Shown: positions 53,860-62,922, counted from the first letter of the stretch. The stretch is DNA of 64,000 nt from Mesorhizobium sp. AR02 (GCF_024746835.1 NZ_CP080531.1:1178001-1242000); one strand, 5' to 3'. Translations and numbers: made by a program. The notes: a model not told the origin generated them from the letters alone.

Positions 53860-54195
53860 TCAGGCCATCGAGCCCATCATCATCATGCCGCCGCACATCA
53901 TCATCATCGGCATGCCGGCGCCGTTCATGGCCATCATGCGCTTGCAGCATTCCATGAACATGTCCTTCGAGGCGTCGCTCATCGGGGTCATTTCGCAGAC
54001 CATGCCGGTGGCGGTCATCTTGCAGGTCATCATGCACATCATCGCAGGCATCATGCCCTGCATCGGCATTGCGCCCATCATCATCGGGTTCATCGGCATG
54101 CCGCCCATCATCGGCATCATTCCACCCATCATCGGGTTCATCGGCATCATGTTGTTCATCATCGGCATCGGCTGCATCTGCATTGCGGGATTCAT
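53860..54195 (-). CDS. Extremely methionine-rich, cysteine-containing small protein
   Basis: This 111-residue protein contains about 47 methionines by hand count and six cysteines. Residues 1-50 are Met/Pro/Asn/Gly repeats of the type MNPMMGGMMPMMGG. The second half has a less repetitive Cys/Met part: MMCMMTCKMTATGMVCEMTP, then DMFMECCKRMMAMN and MMMMCGGMMMM. Met- and Cys-rich clusters suit soft metal binding such as Cu(I). No signal peptide is obvious, so it may be cytoplasmic. ATG 54195 follows ACGGAGCAGATC, and a strong terminator follows, so it is a monocistronic gene. I know no characterised homologue. Confidence 0.85.
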   Translation of the reverse strand: MNPAMQMQPMPMMNNMMPMNPMMGGMMPMMGGMPMNPMMMGAMPMQGMMPAMMCMMTCKMTATGMVCEMTPMSDASKDMFMECCKRMMAMNGAGMPMMMMCGGMMMMGSMA

Positions 54196-54496
54196 GATCT
54201 GCTCCGTCTGGTTGAGAGACGTCCCGCAGCGGCAGGCCGTCGATGGCGGAGCTCTACGCCGCGAAATCGCGCTTCGACAACATCAATTCCAGGCCGCCCG
54301 TCGCTTTCCTCCGCTACAACGGAGGAAATGTCCGTCGCATTGGAAAAACGCCCTTCAGCCGACCTTCCCCATGCTCAATATGCCTTCCAAGTGAGCATCG
54401 ATTACCCGGATTCGCTGCAGAATTGGTACGACATTTTGTCAAAGGAGGCCGCCGTAGAAGCCGCCTCATGACACCTGACTCGCTTGCGCGACGCAG
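54196..54496. other. Intergenic region (about 300 bp) with no recognised gene
   Basis: It carries the promoter and ribosome binding site of the Met-rich gene at its left end. A CCTCCGCTACAACGGAGG hairpin lies near 54311-54328. A short open frame on the plus strand (from 54243) has no recognisable similarity and runs antisense into the reductase gene. Confidence 0.4.
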
Positions 54497-55516
54497 TTAT
54501 TGCGCAACCCGCACGATGAGCTTGCCGAAGTTCTTGCCGTCGAGAAGGCCGAGGAAGGCTTGTGGCGCATTCTCCAGGCCATCCACGATATCTTCCCTGT
54601 AGCGGACCTGCCCGGACGCGATCCACCCGGCCATCTCGCCATAGAAGGCCGGGCGCTGGTCGACAAATTCGCGCTGGATGAAGCCCCTTATCGTCAGGCT
54701 GCGGTGGAGCACTTGCTGCATCAGCGTCGGCAGCCGGTCGGTGCCGGAAGTCGCGATGGTGTTGTATTGCGCGATCAACCCGCAGACCGGCACACGCGCG
54801 AACTCGTTCAGCAGGGGAAACACCGCATCCCAGACAGCACCGCCGACATTCTCGAAATAGACGTCGATACCATCCGGGCAGGCAGCCTTTAACTGCTCGG
54901 CGAAATCGTCGGCCCGGTGATCGACGACCGCGTCGAAGCCGAGCTCCTGCCGCACGAAGGCGCATTTGTCTGCACCGCCTGCGATGCCAACGGCGCGCGC
55001 GCCCTTGATGCGAGCGATCTGGCCGACGGCCGAGCCCACCGCGCCGCTGGCCGCTGCCACGACCACCGTCTCGCCAGCCTTTGGCTGTCCGATCGTCAGC
55101 AGGCCGGCATAGGCGGTGAAGCCCGGCATGCCGAGCACGCCAAGCGCGGTCGTAACCAGCGCGGCCGCGGGATCGAGCTTGCGCAACCCGACACCGTCGG
55201 ACAGGGCAAAGCTCTGCCATCCCGAGTGGGACAGCACGATATCGCCTTCAGCGAAATCGGCATGGCGGGATCTGACGACACGCGCGACGGTGCCGCCTTC
55301 CATCACGCCGTCGATCTCGACCGGCTTGGCATAGGATCTGGCGGCGTTCATGCGGCCGCGCATATAGGGATCAAGCGACAGATAGAGGATCTGGAGCAGC
55401 AATTCGCCCTCGCCCGGCTCGGCGATCCCGACGGACTCGATGCGGAAGTCGCCTGGCTTTGGCCGGCCTTGCGGTCGTGCCGCCAGCACGATGCGAGTGT
55501 TCGTCTCAGTCGACAT
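54497..55516 (-). CDS. NADP-dependent MDR-family oxidoreductase (CurA/leukotriene B4 dehydrogenase-like)
   Basis: The 339-residue zinc-free reductase has the family sequence: LSLDPYMRGRM (residues 46-56), GGTVARVVRSRHADF, the cofactor motif AASGAVGSAVGQIARIKGA and VDVYFENVGGAVWD-like DVYFENVGG. It reduces alpha/beta-unsaturated ketones or aldehydes with NADPH. ATG 55516 follows AAGGGAGCACCCA. It lies 131 bases after the formamidase-type gene on the same strand, and could be its own unit. Confidence 0.93.
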   Translation of the reverse strand: MSTETNTRIVLAARPQGRPKPGDFRIESVGIAEPGEGELLLQILYLSLDPYMRGRMNAARSYAKPVEIDGVMEGGTVARVVRSRHADFAEGDIVLSHSGWQSFALSDGVGLRKLDPAAALVTTALGVLGMPGFTAYAGLLTIGQPKAGETVVVAAASGAVGSAVGQIARIKGARAVGIAGGADKCAFVRQELGFDAVVDHRADDFAEQLKAACPDGIDVYFENVGGAVWDAVFPLLNEFARVPVCGLIAQYNTIATSGTDRLPTLMQQVLHRSLTIRGFIQREFVDQRPAFYGEMAGWIASGQVRYREDIVDGLENAPQAFLGLLDGKNFGKLIVRVAQ

Positions 55517-55647
55517 TGGGTGCTCCCTTCAAGCGACGTTCTATGCGAAGAACCGATGGTCGCTATCAGGCCGAGATTCTCGCGCGACGTCGATCCCTTA
55601 TACCGTCGTCTGAATATGCCGCGCCACTGGGACGCCCTGAACTGGAC

Positions 55648-56571
55648 TCAGGGCAAAGCGCTCCTTGGAATCGAGCAAAGGACGCTGAACGACGGATTGA
55701 CCAGGTTTCCGATGCGCAATTTGCAGCATTGGCTGACAAGCTGGTGCGCGTCCATCAGATCCAGTTTTGCCCGCCGCGCGACCCACCGGACAAGGCCCGA
55801 CGCGGCGATCCGGACGGCGTCGTCGACGGGCCGTGCGCAGCCGATGACGCCGATGTGGCTCTCGGTTTCCAGCCTCGGCCAATCGAACCCGTCTTCGGGC
55901 GCAAGCCGGTCGATCGACAATGTCGTGTTGAAGGCGCCTTCGATCGCGGTGCCCGCGATCTCGCCGTCGCCCTGCGCATAGTGTCCGTCGCCGATATAGA
56001 CATGCCCGCCATCGACATTGGCCCTGATGTAGAGCGTGGCGCCGGGGCCGAGATCCGGAATGTCTAGATTGCCGCCGAAGTCACCCGGGACGACGCCGAG
56101 GCGGACTTCGCCATGCGCCGGCGCCACCCCCAGAGTGCCATGAAATGGCCGGAAAGGAACTTGCAGCCGCGCCCCGGAACGCGTCGGCGTCACAAGCGAG
56201 GCCCGATCGGCGTCCAAGGTCCAGATCCAGACGCGCTCGTCCTGCGGCTGCTGGAGGTTCGGATTGACGCGCGTGCCCGAGAGCAGGCCGAAATCGGGCG
56301 AGATCGTCGCGACGCCCCAGTCGCGGGCGGGCTCCAGCGCGATCAGGCGGATGGCGAGAATGTCTCCGGCGACAACGCCGTCGACGGCAATCGGCCCGGT
56401 CAGCGGATTGACCTTCGGGTACGGCGCAACCTCACGCGGCCGGCCATTGACATCGGTCAGCCTGCCGGAAAAGCAGTCCTCGGTGAAAACGGTGAAGACC
56501 TCCCCGGCACGTACGGTCCTGCGGGGCGCATGGCCGCCGAAATGAAACACGAAATCATCTTCTTGCTGCAT
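55648..56571 (-). CDS. Acetamidase/formamidase family amidohydrolase
   Basis: The 307-residue protein matches the FmdA/AmdA family: EVFTVFTEDCFSGRL, VDGVVAGDILAIRLIALEP, FHGTLGVAP, VPGDFGGNLDIPDLGPGATL, NVDGGHVYIGDGHYAQGDGE and ITNL-type end. The Glu, Asp and His residues of these motifs form the zinc site that hydrolyses formamide or acetamide. Either ATG 56571 (after AAGGCGG) or ATG 56592 is possible; I prefer 56571. It lies 26 bases after a nucleoside-type ABC permease gene, so it may release ammonia from an imported amide. Confidence 0.9.
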   Translation of the reverse strand: MQQEDDFVFHFGGHAPRRTVRAGEVFTVFTEDCFSGRLTDVNGRPREVAPYPKVNPLTGPIAVDGVVAGDILAIRLIALEPARDWGVATISPDFGLLSGTRVNPNLQQPQDERVWIWTLDADRASLVTPTRSGARLQVPFRPFHGTLGVAPAHGEVRLGVVPGDFGGNLDIPDLGPGATLYIRANVDGGHVYIGDGHYAQGDGEIAGTAIEGAFNTTLSIDRLAPEDGFDWPRLETESHIGVIGCARPVDDAVRIAASGLVRWVARRAKLDLMDAHQLVSQCCKLRIGNLVNPSFSVLCSIPRSALP

Positions 56572-56597
56572 GGGTTGGCCGCCTTGCGTCATGGTGG

Positions 56598-57551
56598 TCA
56601 AAGGTTTGAACGTTGCGGATCGGATGACCCGCTCGCCGGCGCTGGTTCGAGAATCCTGGCCGGCCGGTTGCGCAGGTGAAGCCGCCAGCGCGCGAATGTC
56701 AGCCCGAGAATGGCCGCGAGATAAGGCAACATCAGGACGAACTGCGAGGGGATGGCGAGCGCCTGAAGGCGGTCGCCCAACGCTCCGAAGAAGCCGAACA
56801 GCACCGCCGCTGCAGCCGTTGTCCAGGGCAAGCCGCCACTGAACAGCGTCGCGGCAAGGCCGATGAAACCACGGCCGCTGGTCATCTCCGGGAGGAAGAA
56901 GTGCAGCTTGTCCATCGAGATCTGCGCGCCGGCGAGACCTGCCAGGAGGCCGCTGATGGCAAGCGCCAGCGCCTTCATGCGCGCAACATCGATACCGGCG
57001 GAGCGCGCCGCATGCTCGTCTTCGCCCGCGGCGCGCAAATAGGAGCCGATCGGCGTCTTGTAGAGGAAGACAAAACAGGCCGGCACAGCCAGGAACGCCA
57101 GGACAACGATGACGCTCTGCCCCTCCAGCGCCGGACCGAGCAGCGGCACGAGGGCAAGCGCACCGGCCGGAATGTGCCAGAGATCGGGGAAGGTGATCGG
57201 ACGCAAGCCACCCGGGCTTCTGTAGAACCATTCCAGCGCAAACAGACTGCCACCGGCGGCCAGAAGGTTGATGCCGAGACCGGCAACGATGAAATCCGCG
57301 GAAAACCGCAAGGTCATCAGCGCCAGAAGCTGCGACATCAGGATCGACGCAACCAGCGCGCACAAAAGCGCAAGTGCAGCACTTCCGGATGCGTTGCCGA
57401 CGGCAATGGCGGTGAACGCGGCCACCAGCATCATCCCCTCCACGGCAACGTTGAGGATGTTGGCGCGCAGCGTGATCATCGCTGCCAGGGCCGCCAGCAC
57501 GATCGGCGAGGATTGTTCGAGCCCCGAGGCGAGAAACGAGATGTATGCCAT
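56598..57551 (-). CDS. Nucleoside/simple-sugar-type ABC permease (second permease)
   Basis: The 317-residue protein has 8-9 membrane helices and the marks of the NupQ/YufQ type: VLAALAAMITLRANILNVAV, VEGMMLVAAFTAIAVG, GRGFIGLAATLFSGGLPW. It is usually partnered with a NupP-type permease, a two-domain ATPase and a BMP-family lipoprotein. It begins four bases after the first permease gene. The gene looks intact. Confidence 0.9.
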   Translation of the reverse strand: MAYISFLASGLEQSSPIVLAALAAMITLRANILNVAVEGMMLVAAFTAIAVGNASGSAALALLCALVASILMSQLLALMTLRFSADFIVAGLGINLLAAGGSLFALEWFYRSPGGLRPITFPDLWHIPAGALALVPLLGPALEGQSVIVVLAFLAVPACFVFLYKTPIGSYLRAAGEDEHAARSAGIDVARMKALALAISGLLAGLAGAQISMDKLHFFLPEMTSGRGFIGLAATLFSGGLPWTTAAAAVLFGFFGALGDRLQALAIPSQFVLMLPYLAAILGLTFARWRLHLRNRPARILEPAPASGSSDPQRSNL

Positions 57552-57555
57552 CGGC

Positions 57556-58581
57556 CTAGCCCCGCGCCCGGGCGTTGAGCCGCGCCGTCATCAAGAGCAC
57601 GAGAAGGCCCGTGAGGAGATTGACCAGCGAACGCGGCACGTCGGTGGAGATCTGCATGTAGGCGGCGCCGTTGATGATCATGGCATAGAACAAGGCCGTC
57701 GCCAGCGCGCCGATCGGGTGGATGCGCGCCAGCAAGGCGCATGTGAGGCCGACCAGCCCGTAGTTGGGGGAGAAATTCTGTTCGAAACGATGGCCGATCC
57801 CCAGCACGTAGAGCGTACCCGCCAAACCGCCGAACCCGCCGGCCAGCAGCATGGCCATGACAATGCGCCTGTCTGCGGGAACGCCGATGGTCCTGGCAAA
57901 GCGCAGATTGGTGCCGGATGCACGCAGCTGCGCGCCCCATTCCGTCCTGAACAGCGCCACCCAACTCACCACCGACAGCAAGGCCGCGACGATGATGCCG
58001 CTGGTGGCGCCCGGCACGCCGGGAAACGCCGGCAGCCATATCTTTTGCGGCAGCAACGCGCTGACGGCGCCGTAGCTGGTCGGATCGCGGATCACCTGAT
58101 TGGCGAGATAGGACGTGAACAACAGCACAATGATGTTCAACATCAGCGTCGTGACGACCTCGTCGACGGCAAGCCTGACCTTGAGGACCGCGGGTATCCA
58201 GCCGAGCAACGCGCCGGCCAGGATGCCCCCCACGACCACGAGCGGAAAGAGCACCACCGCCGGAAGGCCGGAAAGGGAGACGCCGATTACGGTCGCCGTG
58301 ATGGCACCGGCATAGAGCTGGCCCTCGCCGCCGACATTGAAGACGCCGGCTCGGAACGAAAAGATCACGCCGAGCGCGATCAGCGTCAATGGCGTTGCGC
58401 GATTGAGGAACAGGGCGAAATTGCCGAGTGAATCGAAATTGGCCAAAAGCAGGTCTCGATACGCGCGAACCGGTTCGTCGGTGATAGCGGCAACCAGCAC
58501 GAAGCCAATGGCGAGCGTCAGCGCAATCGCGGCGACCGGCGCGCGGATGGCCTTCAGCAGGTCGATGACAGTGCTGCGCAT
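57556..58581 (-). CDS. Nucleoside/simple-sugar-type ABC permease (first permease)
   Basis: The 341-residue protein has the NupP/YufP layout: AIALTLAIGFVLVAAITDEP, NRATPLTLIALGVIFSFRAG, FNVGGEGQLYAGAI, WIPAVLKVRLAVDEVVTTLML and LRASGTNLRFARTIGVP. ATG 58581 shares one base with the ATPase stop (TGATG). Only the ATPase remnant precedes it, so its promoter and the substrate-binding gene are lost in this sequence. Confidence 0.9.
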   Translation of the reverse strand: MRSTVIDLLKAIRAPVAAIALTLAIGFVLVAAITDEPVRAYRDLLLANFDSLGNFALFLNRATPLTLIALGVIFSFRAGVFNVGGEGQLYAGAITATVIGVSLSGLPAVVLFPLVVVGGILAGALLGWIPAVLKVRLAVDEVVTTLMLNIIVLLFTSYLANQVIRDPTSYGAVSALLPQKIWLPAFPGVPGATSGIIVAALLSVVSWVALFRTEWGAQLRASGTNLRFARTIGVPADRRIVMAMLLAGGFGGLAGTLYVLGIGHRFEQNFSPNYGLVGLTCALLARIHPIGALATALFYAMIINGAAYMQISTDVPRSLVNLLTGLLVLLMTARLNARARG

Positions 58582-59500
58582 CAGTTGACCGCCCCGAGCG
58601 AACCGTTCATCAGCGCACCGACCGTCACTTCATCGGCATCGCCGCGCTCGAGGACGCGCAAGAGCTTGCCTGAATACATCACGCCGATCCTGTCGGAGAG
58701 CGCGAATATCTCGGACAGTTCGGACGATATCAGCAGCACGGCGCGGCCGCGATCGGCGGCCGCCATGATGCGCTCGTAGATGAATTCGGCAGCGCCGATG
58801 TCGAGGCCCCGCGTCGGCTGGCTGACCACCAGAAGCGTGGGATCGCGGTTCAACTCCCGTGCGATGACGACCTTTTGCATGTTGCCACCCGAAAGGCTGC
58901 CGACCGGCGTCGACGGCTGCGCGCCACGAATGTCGAATTCCGCGATCTTGCCTGCCGCGAACGCGTCGACCCTGTCGGTGCGCACCAGTCCGTGCCTGAT
59001 CAGGCCGGCAAGGCTGTAATTGGTCGCGGCCAGATTCTCGCCGACGCTCATGGTGACGCTGAGGCCGCGATCGAGGCGGTCCTCCGGGACGAAGCCGAGG
59101 CCGGCTTGCTGGCGGCCCGGCACGTCGACCGTGGTGACGTCCCGGCCGTCGAATTCGATCGATCCGGCCTGGATATCGGTGAACCCGGCGATGACTTCGG
59201 ACAGCTCGGTTTGCCCGTTGCCGTCAACGCCGGCGATGCCGACGATCTCGCCGGCGCGGACCTCGAGTGAAATGTCGTCCAGCAGCCGCCTGCCGGCGGC
59301 ATTGGCCACGGCGACATGGCGAAGCCGGAGCTTGGTGGCGCCGAAGGCGCGTTTGCGCGACTGACCAGCGCGGCCGACAAGAAAAACATCGCGGCCGACC
59401 ATGTCGCGGGCGATGTCGGCCTCGCTGACGTCGCGCGTCAGATGCGTCGCTATGGTTTTGCCGTGCCGCAGCACCGTCACCCTGTCCGACACCGCCATCT
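58581..59500 (-). pseudogene. Nucleoside-type ABC transporter ATPase, 5'-truncated
   Basis: The remaining part of about 305 residues holds the end of the first nucleotide-binding domain (DRVTVLRHGKTIATHL) and the complete second one. That part includes a degenerate Walker A (GIAGVDGNGQTELSEVI), LGFVPEDRLDRG, signature LSGGNMQKVVIARELN and VVSQPTRGLDIGA. Full-length members have about 510 residues with two domains, so the first 200 or so are missing. Similarity stops near 59,490-59,505, where it meets the SDR remnant on the other strand. The upstream frame stays open but encodes antisense of the SDR. The transporter is probably inactive. Confidence 0.9.
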
Positions 59501-59937
59501 TCGACAAGGTGATCACCGTCAACGCACGCGGCGCGCTGCTGGTCACCAAATATGCGACGCGGCAGATGGTGGCGATCGGCAAGGGCGGCGCGATCGTCAA
59601 CGTCTCCAGCCAGGCGGCGCTGGTCGCGCTCGACGGCCACATCTCCTATGGATCCTCCAAGGCGGCGTTGGAAAACATCACCCGCTGCTCGGCGCTGGAG
59701 CTCGGCAAATACAACATCCGCGTCAACAGCGTGAACCCGACCGTGGTGATGACGCCGATCTCGTCCGGCCATTGGAGCCAGCCGCATGTCGCCGAGCCGT
59801 TCCTGAAACAGATGCCGCTCGGCCGCTGGGCGACGGAGGATGAAGTCGCCGGGCCGATCGTGTTCCTGCTCAGTGATGCGGCCTCGATGATCACAGGCAT
59901 CCACCTTCCCATCGACGGCGGCTACACCTGCCGATGA
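59490..59937 (+). pseudogene. SDR-family dehydrogenase, 5'-truncated (polyol/xylulose reductase-like)
   Basis: The surviving C-terminal portion of about 145 residues starts around IFDKVITVNARGALLVTK. It contains the catalytic SDR signatures IVNVSSQAALVALDGHISYG with YGSSK, ENITRCSALELGKYNIRVNS and the typical end MITGIHLPIDGGYTCR. The N-terminal Rossmann half, including the TGxxxGxG cofactor loop, is absent, so the product cannot be active. It lies 28 bases from the FrcA-like gene, convergent with it. It may once have served the sugar or polyol pathway of the adjacent ABC/kinase operon. Confidence 0.88.
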
Positions 59938-59965
59938 GGCTTAGGCCAGGGATACGTGTTGCTTT

Positions 59966-60787
59966 CTAACCGGCTTGAAGTCCTGCCGCCTCTTCGACTT
60001 TCGCCGCGCCGGTCATGATGGCGACGACGTCGGCCATGGTGTGGGTTTTCGGACTGACCACGGCCGCGCGTCGGCCGAGGCGCATAATGTGGATACGGTC
60101 GGCGATTTCGAAGACGTTCGGCATGTTGTGGCTGATCAGGACCACGGGCAGTCCGCGCTGCCGGATTGCCCGGATCAGGTCGAGGACCTGTCCCGTTTCC
60201 CGCACGCCGAGCGCTGCCGTCGGCTCATCCATGATCGCGAGCTTCTTGGCGAACAATGCGGCTCTGGCGACCGCGACGCCCTGACGCTGGCCGCCTGACA
60301 AGGATTCGACCGCGGAGCCGATCGACGGCAGGCGGAATTTCAGTTCCGCCATGCTGCGCTCCGCCTCCGCGCGCATACCCTTCTTGTCGAGCATGCGCAG
60401 GACATTGCCGAGAAAGCCGGGGCGGCGGCGTTCCCGGCCCAGGAACAGATTGCTGGCGATATCGAGCGCCGCCGCAACGGCGAGATCCTGATAGACCGTC
60501 TCGATGCCCAGCTTGCGTGCCTCCAGCGGCCCCTTGAAATGAACGGGTTGGCCGTCCAGCAGGATTTCGCCGCTGTCGGGGATGAGCGCGCCGGTCAATG
60601 CCTTGATCAGCGAACTCTTGCCAGCGCCGTTATCGCCGACCACCGCCAGGATTTCGCCGGCGCGCAGTTCGAAATCGACACCGTCGAGGGCGGTGACGTG
60701 GCCGTAGCGTTTGACCAAGTTGCGCGCTTCGAGGATGACACTACCTGGGGCGGTCACCACCGGCACTCCGGATGCAGCAGCCACCAT
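59966..60787 (-). CDS. Sugar ABC transporter ATPase, single-domain (FrcA-like)
   Basis: The 273-residue ATPase has Walker A VGDNGAGKSS (50-59), LGIETVYQDLAVAAALDIAS, signature ESLSGGQRQGVAVARA and Walker B LAIMDEPTAALGVRE. It is a single-domain protein like FrcA of the rhizobial fructose importer, unlike the two-domain RbsA type. ATG 60787 after GGGGGAGGCGGTG shares one base with the permease stop. The last residues are Glu/Ala-rich. Confidence 0.92.
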   Translation of the reverse strand: MVAAASGVPVVTAPGSVILEARNLVKRYGHVTALDGVDFELRAGEILAVVGDNGAGKSSLIKALTGALIPDSGEILLDGQPVHFKGPLEARKLGIETVYQDLAVAAALDIASNLFLGRERRRPGFLGNVLRMLDKKGMRAEAERSMAELKFRLPSIGSAVESLSGGQRQGVAVARAALFAKKLAIMDEPTAALGVRETGQVLDLIRAIRQRGLPVVLISHNMPNVFEIADRIHIMRLGRRAAVVSPKTHTMADVVAIMTGAAKVEEAAGLQAG

Positions 60788-61773
60788 CACCGCCTCCCCC
60801 TGGTCAACTGGTCGAGCGCGACCGCCACGATCACCAGAATGCCAGTGATCAGATCCTGCCAGAGCGGATCGATGCCCGCGAGCGTCAGCCCGTTGCGCAG
60901 CACGCCGACGATCAGCGCACCGATCAGCGTGCCGATCAGTCCGCCCCGGCCGCCGAAGAGGCTGGTGCCGCCGATGACGACGGCGGTGATGGAATCGAGA
61001 TTGGCGGTCTGCAAGGCATTGGGGTCGGCATTGGGGATTCGGCCCAGCGCCAGCCAGGCCGCGATCCCATAGATGAACGCCGCAAGGACGTAGACCGAGA
61101 GCAGGAGCCGTCCGACCGGAATGCCGACAAGCCGGGCGGCTTCGGGATTGTTGCCGACCGCGTAGACATGCCGTCCCCATTGGGTCTGGTTGAGCAGGAA
61201 CCAGACCAGTCCATAGAGGAGGAGCATGATGATGACGCCGTAGGTCAGGATGAAACCGTTCAGGCGAATGGTGCTTCCGGTCCAACCGAGAAATGCGTCG
61301 GTGACGGGAAATGCGCCGCCTGCCGAAATCAGCCTGAGCGCGGCGGTGATGATGCCCAATATGCCGAGGGTGACGATGAAGGGCGGCAGGCGCAGGCCGC
61401 TGATCAGGCTTCCCGCCGCGACACCGGCCGCCGTGCAGGCAAGAACGGCCAGGGCCATGGCCAAGACGGGGTCATAGCCGCTGTTCGCCAGCTTCCCGGC
61501 AAGAATGGTGCCCAGTACGCATATCGCGCCGACCGCTAGGTCAATGCCGGCGGTCAGGATGATCAAGGTCTGGCCAATGGCCAAGGTGCCGATGATCACC
61601 GTCTGCTGCAGAATGATCGACAGATTCTGGGTGGCGAGAAAACGCGGATTGGTCAGCGAAAAGATCACGCCGAAAGCCAGCAGCACCAGCAGCGGACCCA
61701 CCGACGGCGTGCCGATGAACTTCTTGGCAATGCTGGACGTCCTGCCGAAAGAAAGTGCCAATGACGAATTCAT
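60787..61773 (-). CDS. Sugar ABC transporter permease (FrcC/RbsC-like)
   Basis: The 328-residue membrane protein has the RbsC-family pattern: GTLAIGQTLIILTAGIDLAV, GLRLPPFIVTLGILGI, YAVGNNPEAARLVGIPV and SITAVVIGGTSLFGGRGG. It forms the channel of the importer. ATG 61773 follows CCAGAGGGCACTT. A long stem-loop lies between it and the substrate-binding gene. Confidence 0.93.
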   Translation of the reverse strand: MNSSLALSFGRTSSIAKKFIGTPSVGPLLVLLAFGVIFSLTNPRFLATQNLSIILQQTVIIGTLAIGQTLIILTAGIDLAVGAICVLGTILAGKLANSGYDPVLAMALAVLACTAAGVAAGSLISGLRLPPFIVTLGILGIITAALRLISAGGAFPVTDAFLGWTGSTIRLNGFILTYGVIIMLLLYGLVWFLLNQTQWGRHVYAVGNNPEAARLVGIPVGRLLLSVYVLAAFIYGIAAWLALGRIPNADPNALQTANLDSITAVVIGGTSLFGGRGGLIGTLIGALIVGVLRNGLTLAGIDPLWQDLITGILVIVAVALDQLTRGRR

Positions 61774-61831
61774 AAGTGCCCTCTGGAACAGTCGCCTCGT
61801 TCCCGGCCTCAAGGGTCGGGCCGGAAACGAA

Positions 61832-61887
61832 CGGGACCATGCCGCTACAGATACCGCCTTGTCGACGGCCTGTCCGGCATGGTCCCG
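61832..61887. repeat. Intercistronic stem-loop with 13-bp arms
   Basis: CGGGACCATGCCG (61832-61844) and CGGCATGGTCCCG (61875-61887) are perfect inverted arms with a 30-base loop. It lies 20 bases after the stop of the substrate-binding gene, where such structures often stabilise the upstream part of the mRNA or reduce downstream expression. No T tract follows on the minus strand. Confidence 0.7.
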
Positions 61888-61905
61888 CCGGGAGGGTTCT
61901 TAAAA

Positions 61906-62922
61906 TCAGTCGCCCCAGCAGTTCTTGAGGCCCCATTCGGTATCCTTGGAATCTATCCCTGCGATCGGCTTGTCGGTGATCAGGAACGAACCGGTATTGA
62001 CGAACCCGCTCGGCTTCTTGCCGCTGGCCGCATACTCCACGACAGCGTCGACGCCATTGGCCGCCATCTTGTAGGGAAATTGCATGACGGTGGCGGCGAT
62101 CTGGCCGGCCTTGACGTTGCGAACGCCGGCGCAGCCACCGTCGATCGAGGTCAGCATGACATCGCCTTCCTTGCCGAAGGATTTCAAGGCCGCGTAGGCG
62201 CCGGCGGCGGCCGGCTCGTTGATGGTGTAGACTGCGTTGATGTCGCCGTTCTTGGAGAGCAGGTTCTCCATGCCGACCTGGCCCTTGTCCTGCGCTCCAT
62301 TGGTGATGGCCGAGCCGGCAATGGCCGGATCGCCTTCGGTAAGCCCGAAGCCCTTCAGATATCCATTGTGCCGGAACGTATCGACCGTGCCGCCAGGCGT
62401 TCCATCGAGCATCGCCAGCACCGGCTTCTTGTTGCCAAGTGCCTTGCGCGCATAGGCGCCCTGCTGCACGCCGGCCTCGAAATTATCCGTGGCGAAGGTG
62501 GCGTCGACGGCATCGGCGGGATCGGTCGCCGTATCGAGCGCGATCACCAGGACCCCTGCATCGCGCGCCTTCTTGATGATACCCAGCATGCCGGTCGAGT
62601 TGTTCGGCGTCACCAATATGCCTTTGGCGCCGGCGCTGATCAGATCCTCGATCGCAGTGACCTGGCCTTCATTGTCACCGTCGAACTTGCCGGCACGGGC
62701 GATCAGCTTGACGCCCTTGGCCTTGGCCTCCTCTTCGGCGGCCTGACGCATTTTGACGAAGAACGGATTGACCTCCGTCTTGGTGACGAGGCCGACGATG
62801 ACTTCCTCGGCCGAGGCATGGCCGGTCACCGCAAAGGCGGTTCCGAAGAGCACAAGGCCCGCGGCGGCTGATTTGACGATGGCTCCGGACCTGGCGCCGA
62901 TTGAAATATGCAAAATGGACAT
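61906..62922 (-). CDS. Sugar ABC transporter substrate-binding protein (FrcB-like)
   Basis: The 338-residue periplasmic protein has a signal peptide (KSAAAGLVLFGTAFAVTGHA, cleavage before SAEEVIVG) and the ribose/fructose binding-protein fold: EVNPFFVKMRQAAEEEA, AGKFDGDNEGQVTAIEDLIS, ALDTATDPADAVDATFATD and ITNGAQDKGQVGMENLL. The closest recognisable type is FrcB of rhizobia. Because a ribulokinase-like gene lies upstream, the sugar may be a pentose or pentitol. ATG 62922 follows CGGGAGGAGTTC. Confidence 0.92.
   Translation of the reverse strand: MSILHISIGARSGAIVKSAAAGLVLFGTAFAVTGHASAEEVIVGLVTKTEVNPFFVKMRQAAEEEAKAKGVKLIARAGKFDGDNEGQVTAIEDLISAGAKGILVTPNNSTGMLGIIKKARDAGVLVIALDTATDPADAVDATFATDNFEAGVQQGAYARKALGNKKPVLAMLDGTPGGTVDTFRHNGYLKGFGLTEGDPAIAGSAITNGAQDKGQVGMENLLSKNGDINAVYTINEPAAAGAYAALKSFGKEGDVMLTSIDGGCAGVRNVKAGQIAATVMQFPYKMAANGVDAVVEYAASGKKPSGFVNTGSFLITDKPIAGIDSKDTEWGLKNCWGD

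Noticed and set aside
53860..54195. The Met-rich protein as a repeat artefact
   Set aside because: The second half is non-repetitive with ordered cysteines, and the gene has a good ribosome binding site and terminator, so it was kept as a gene.
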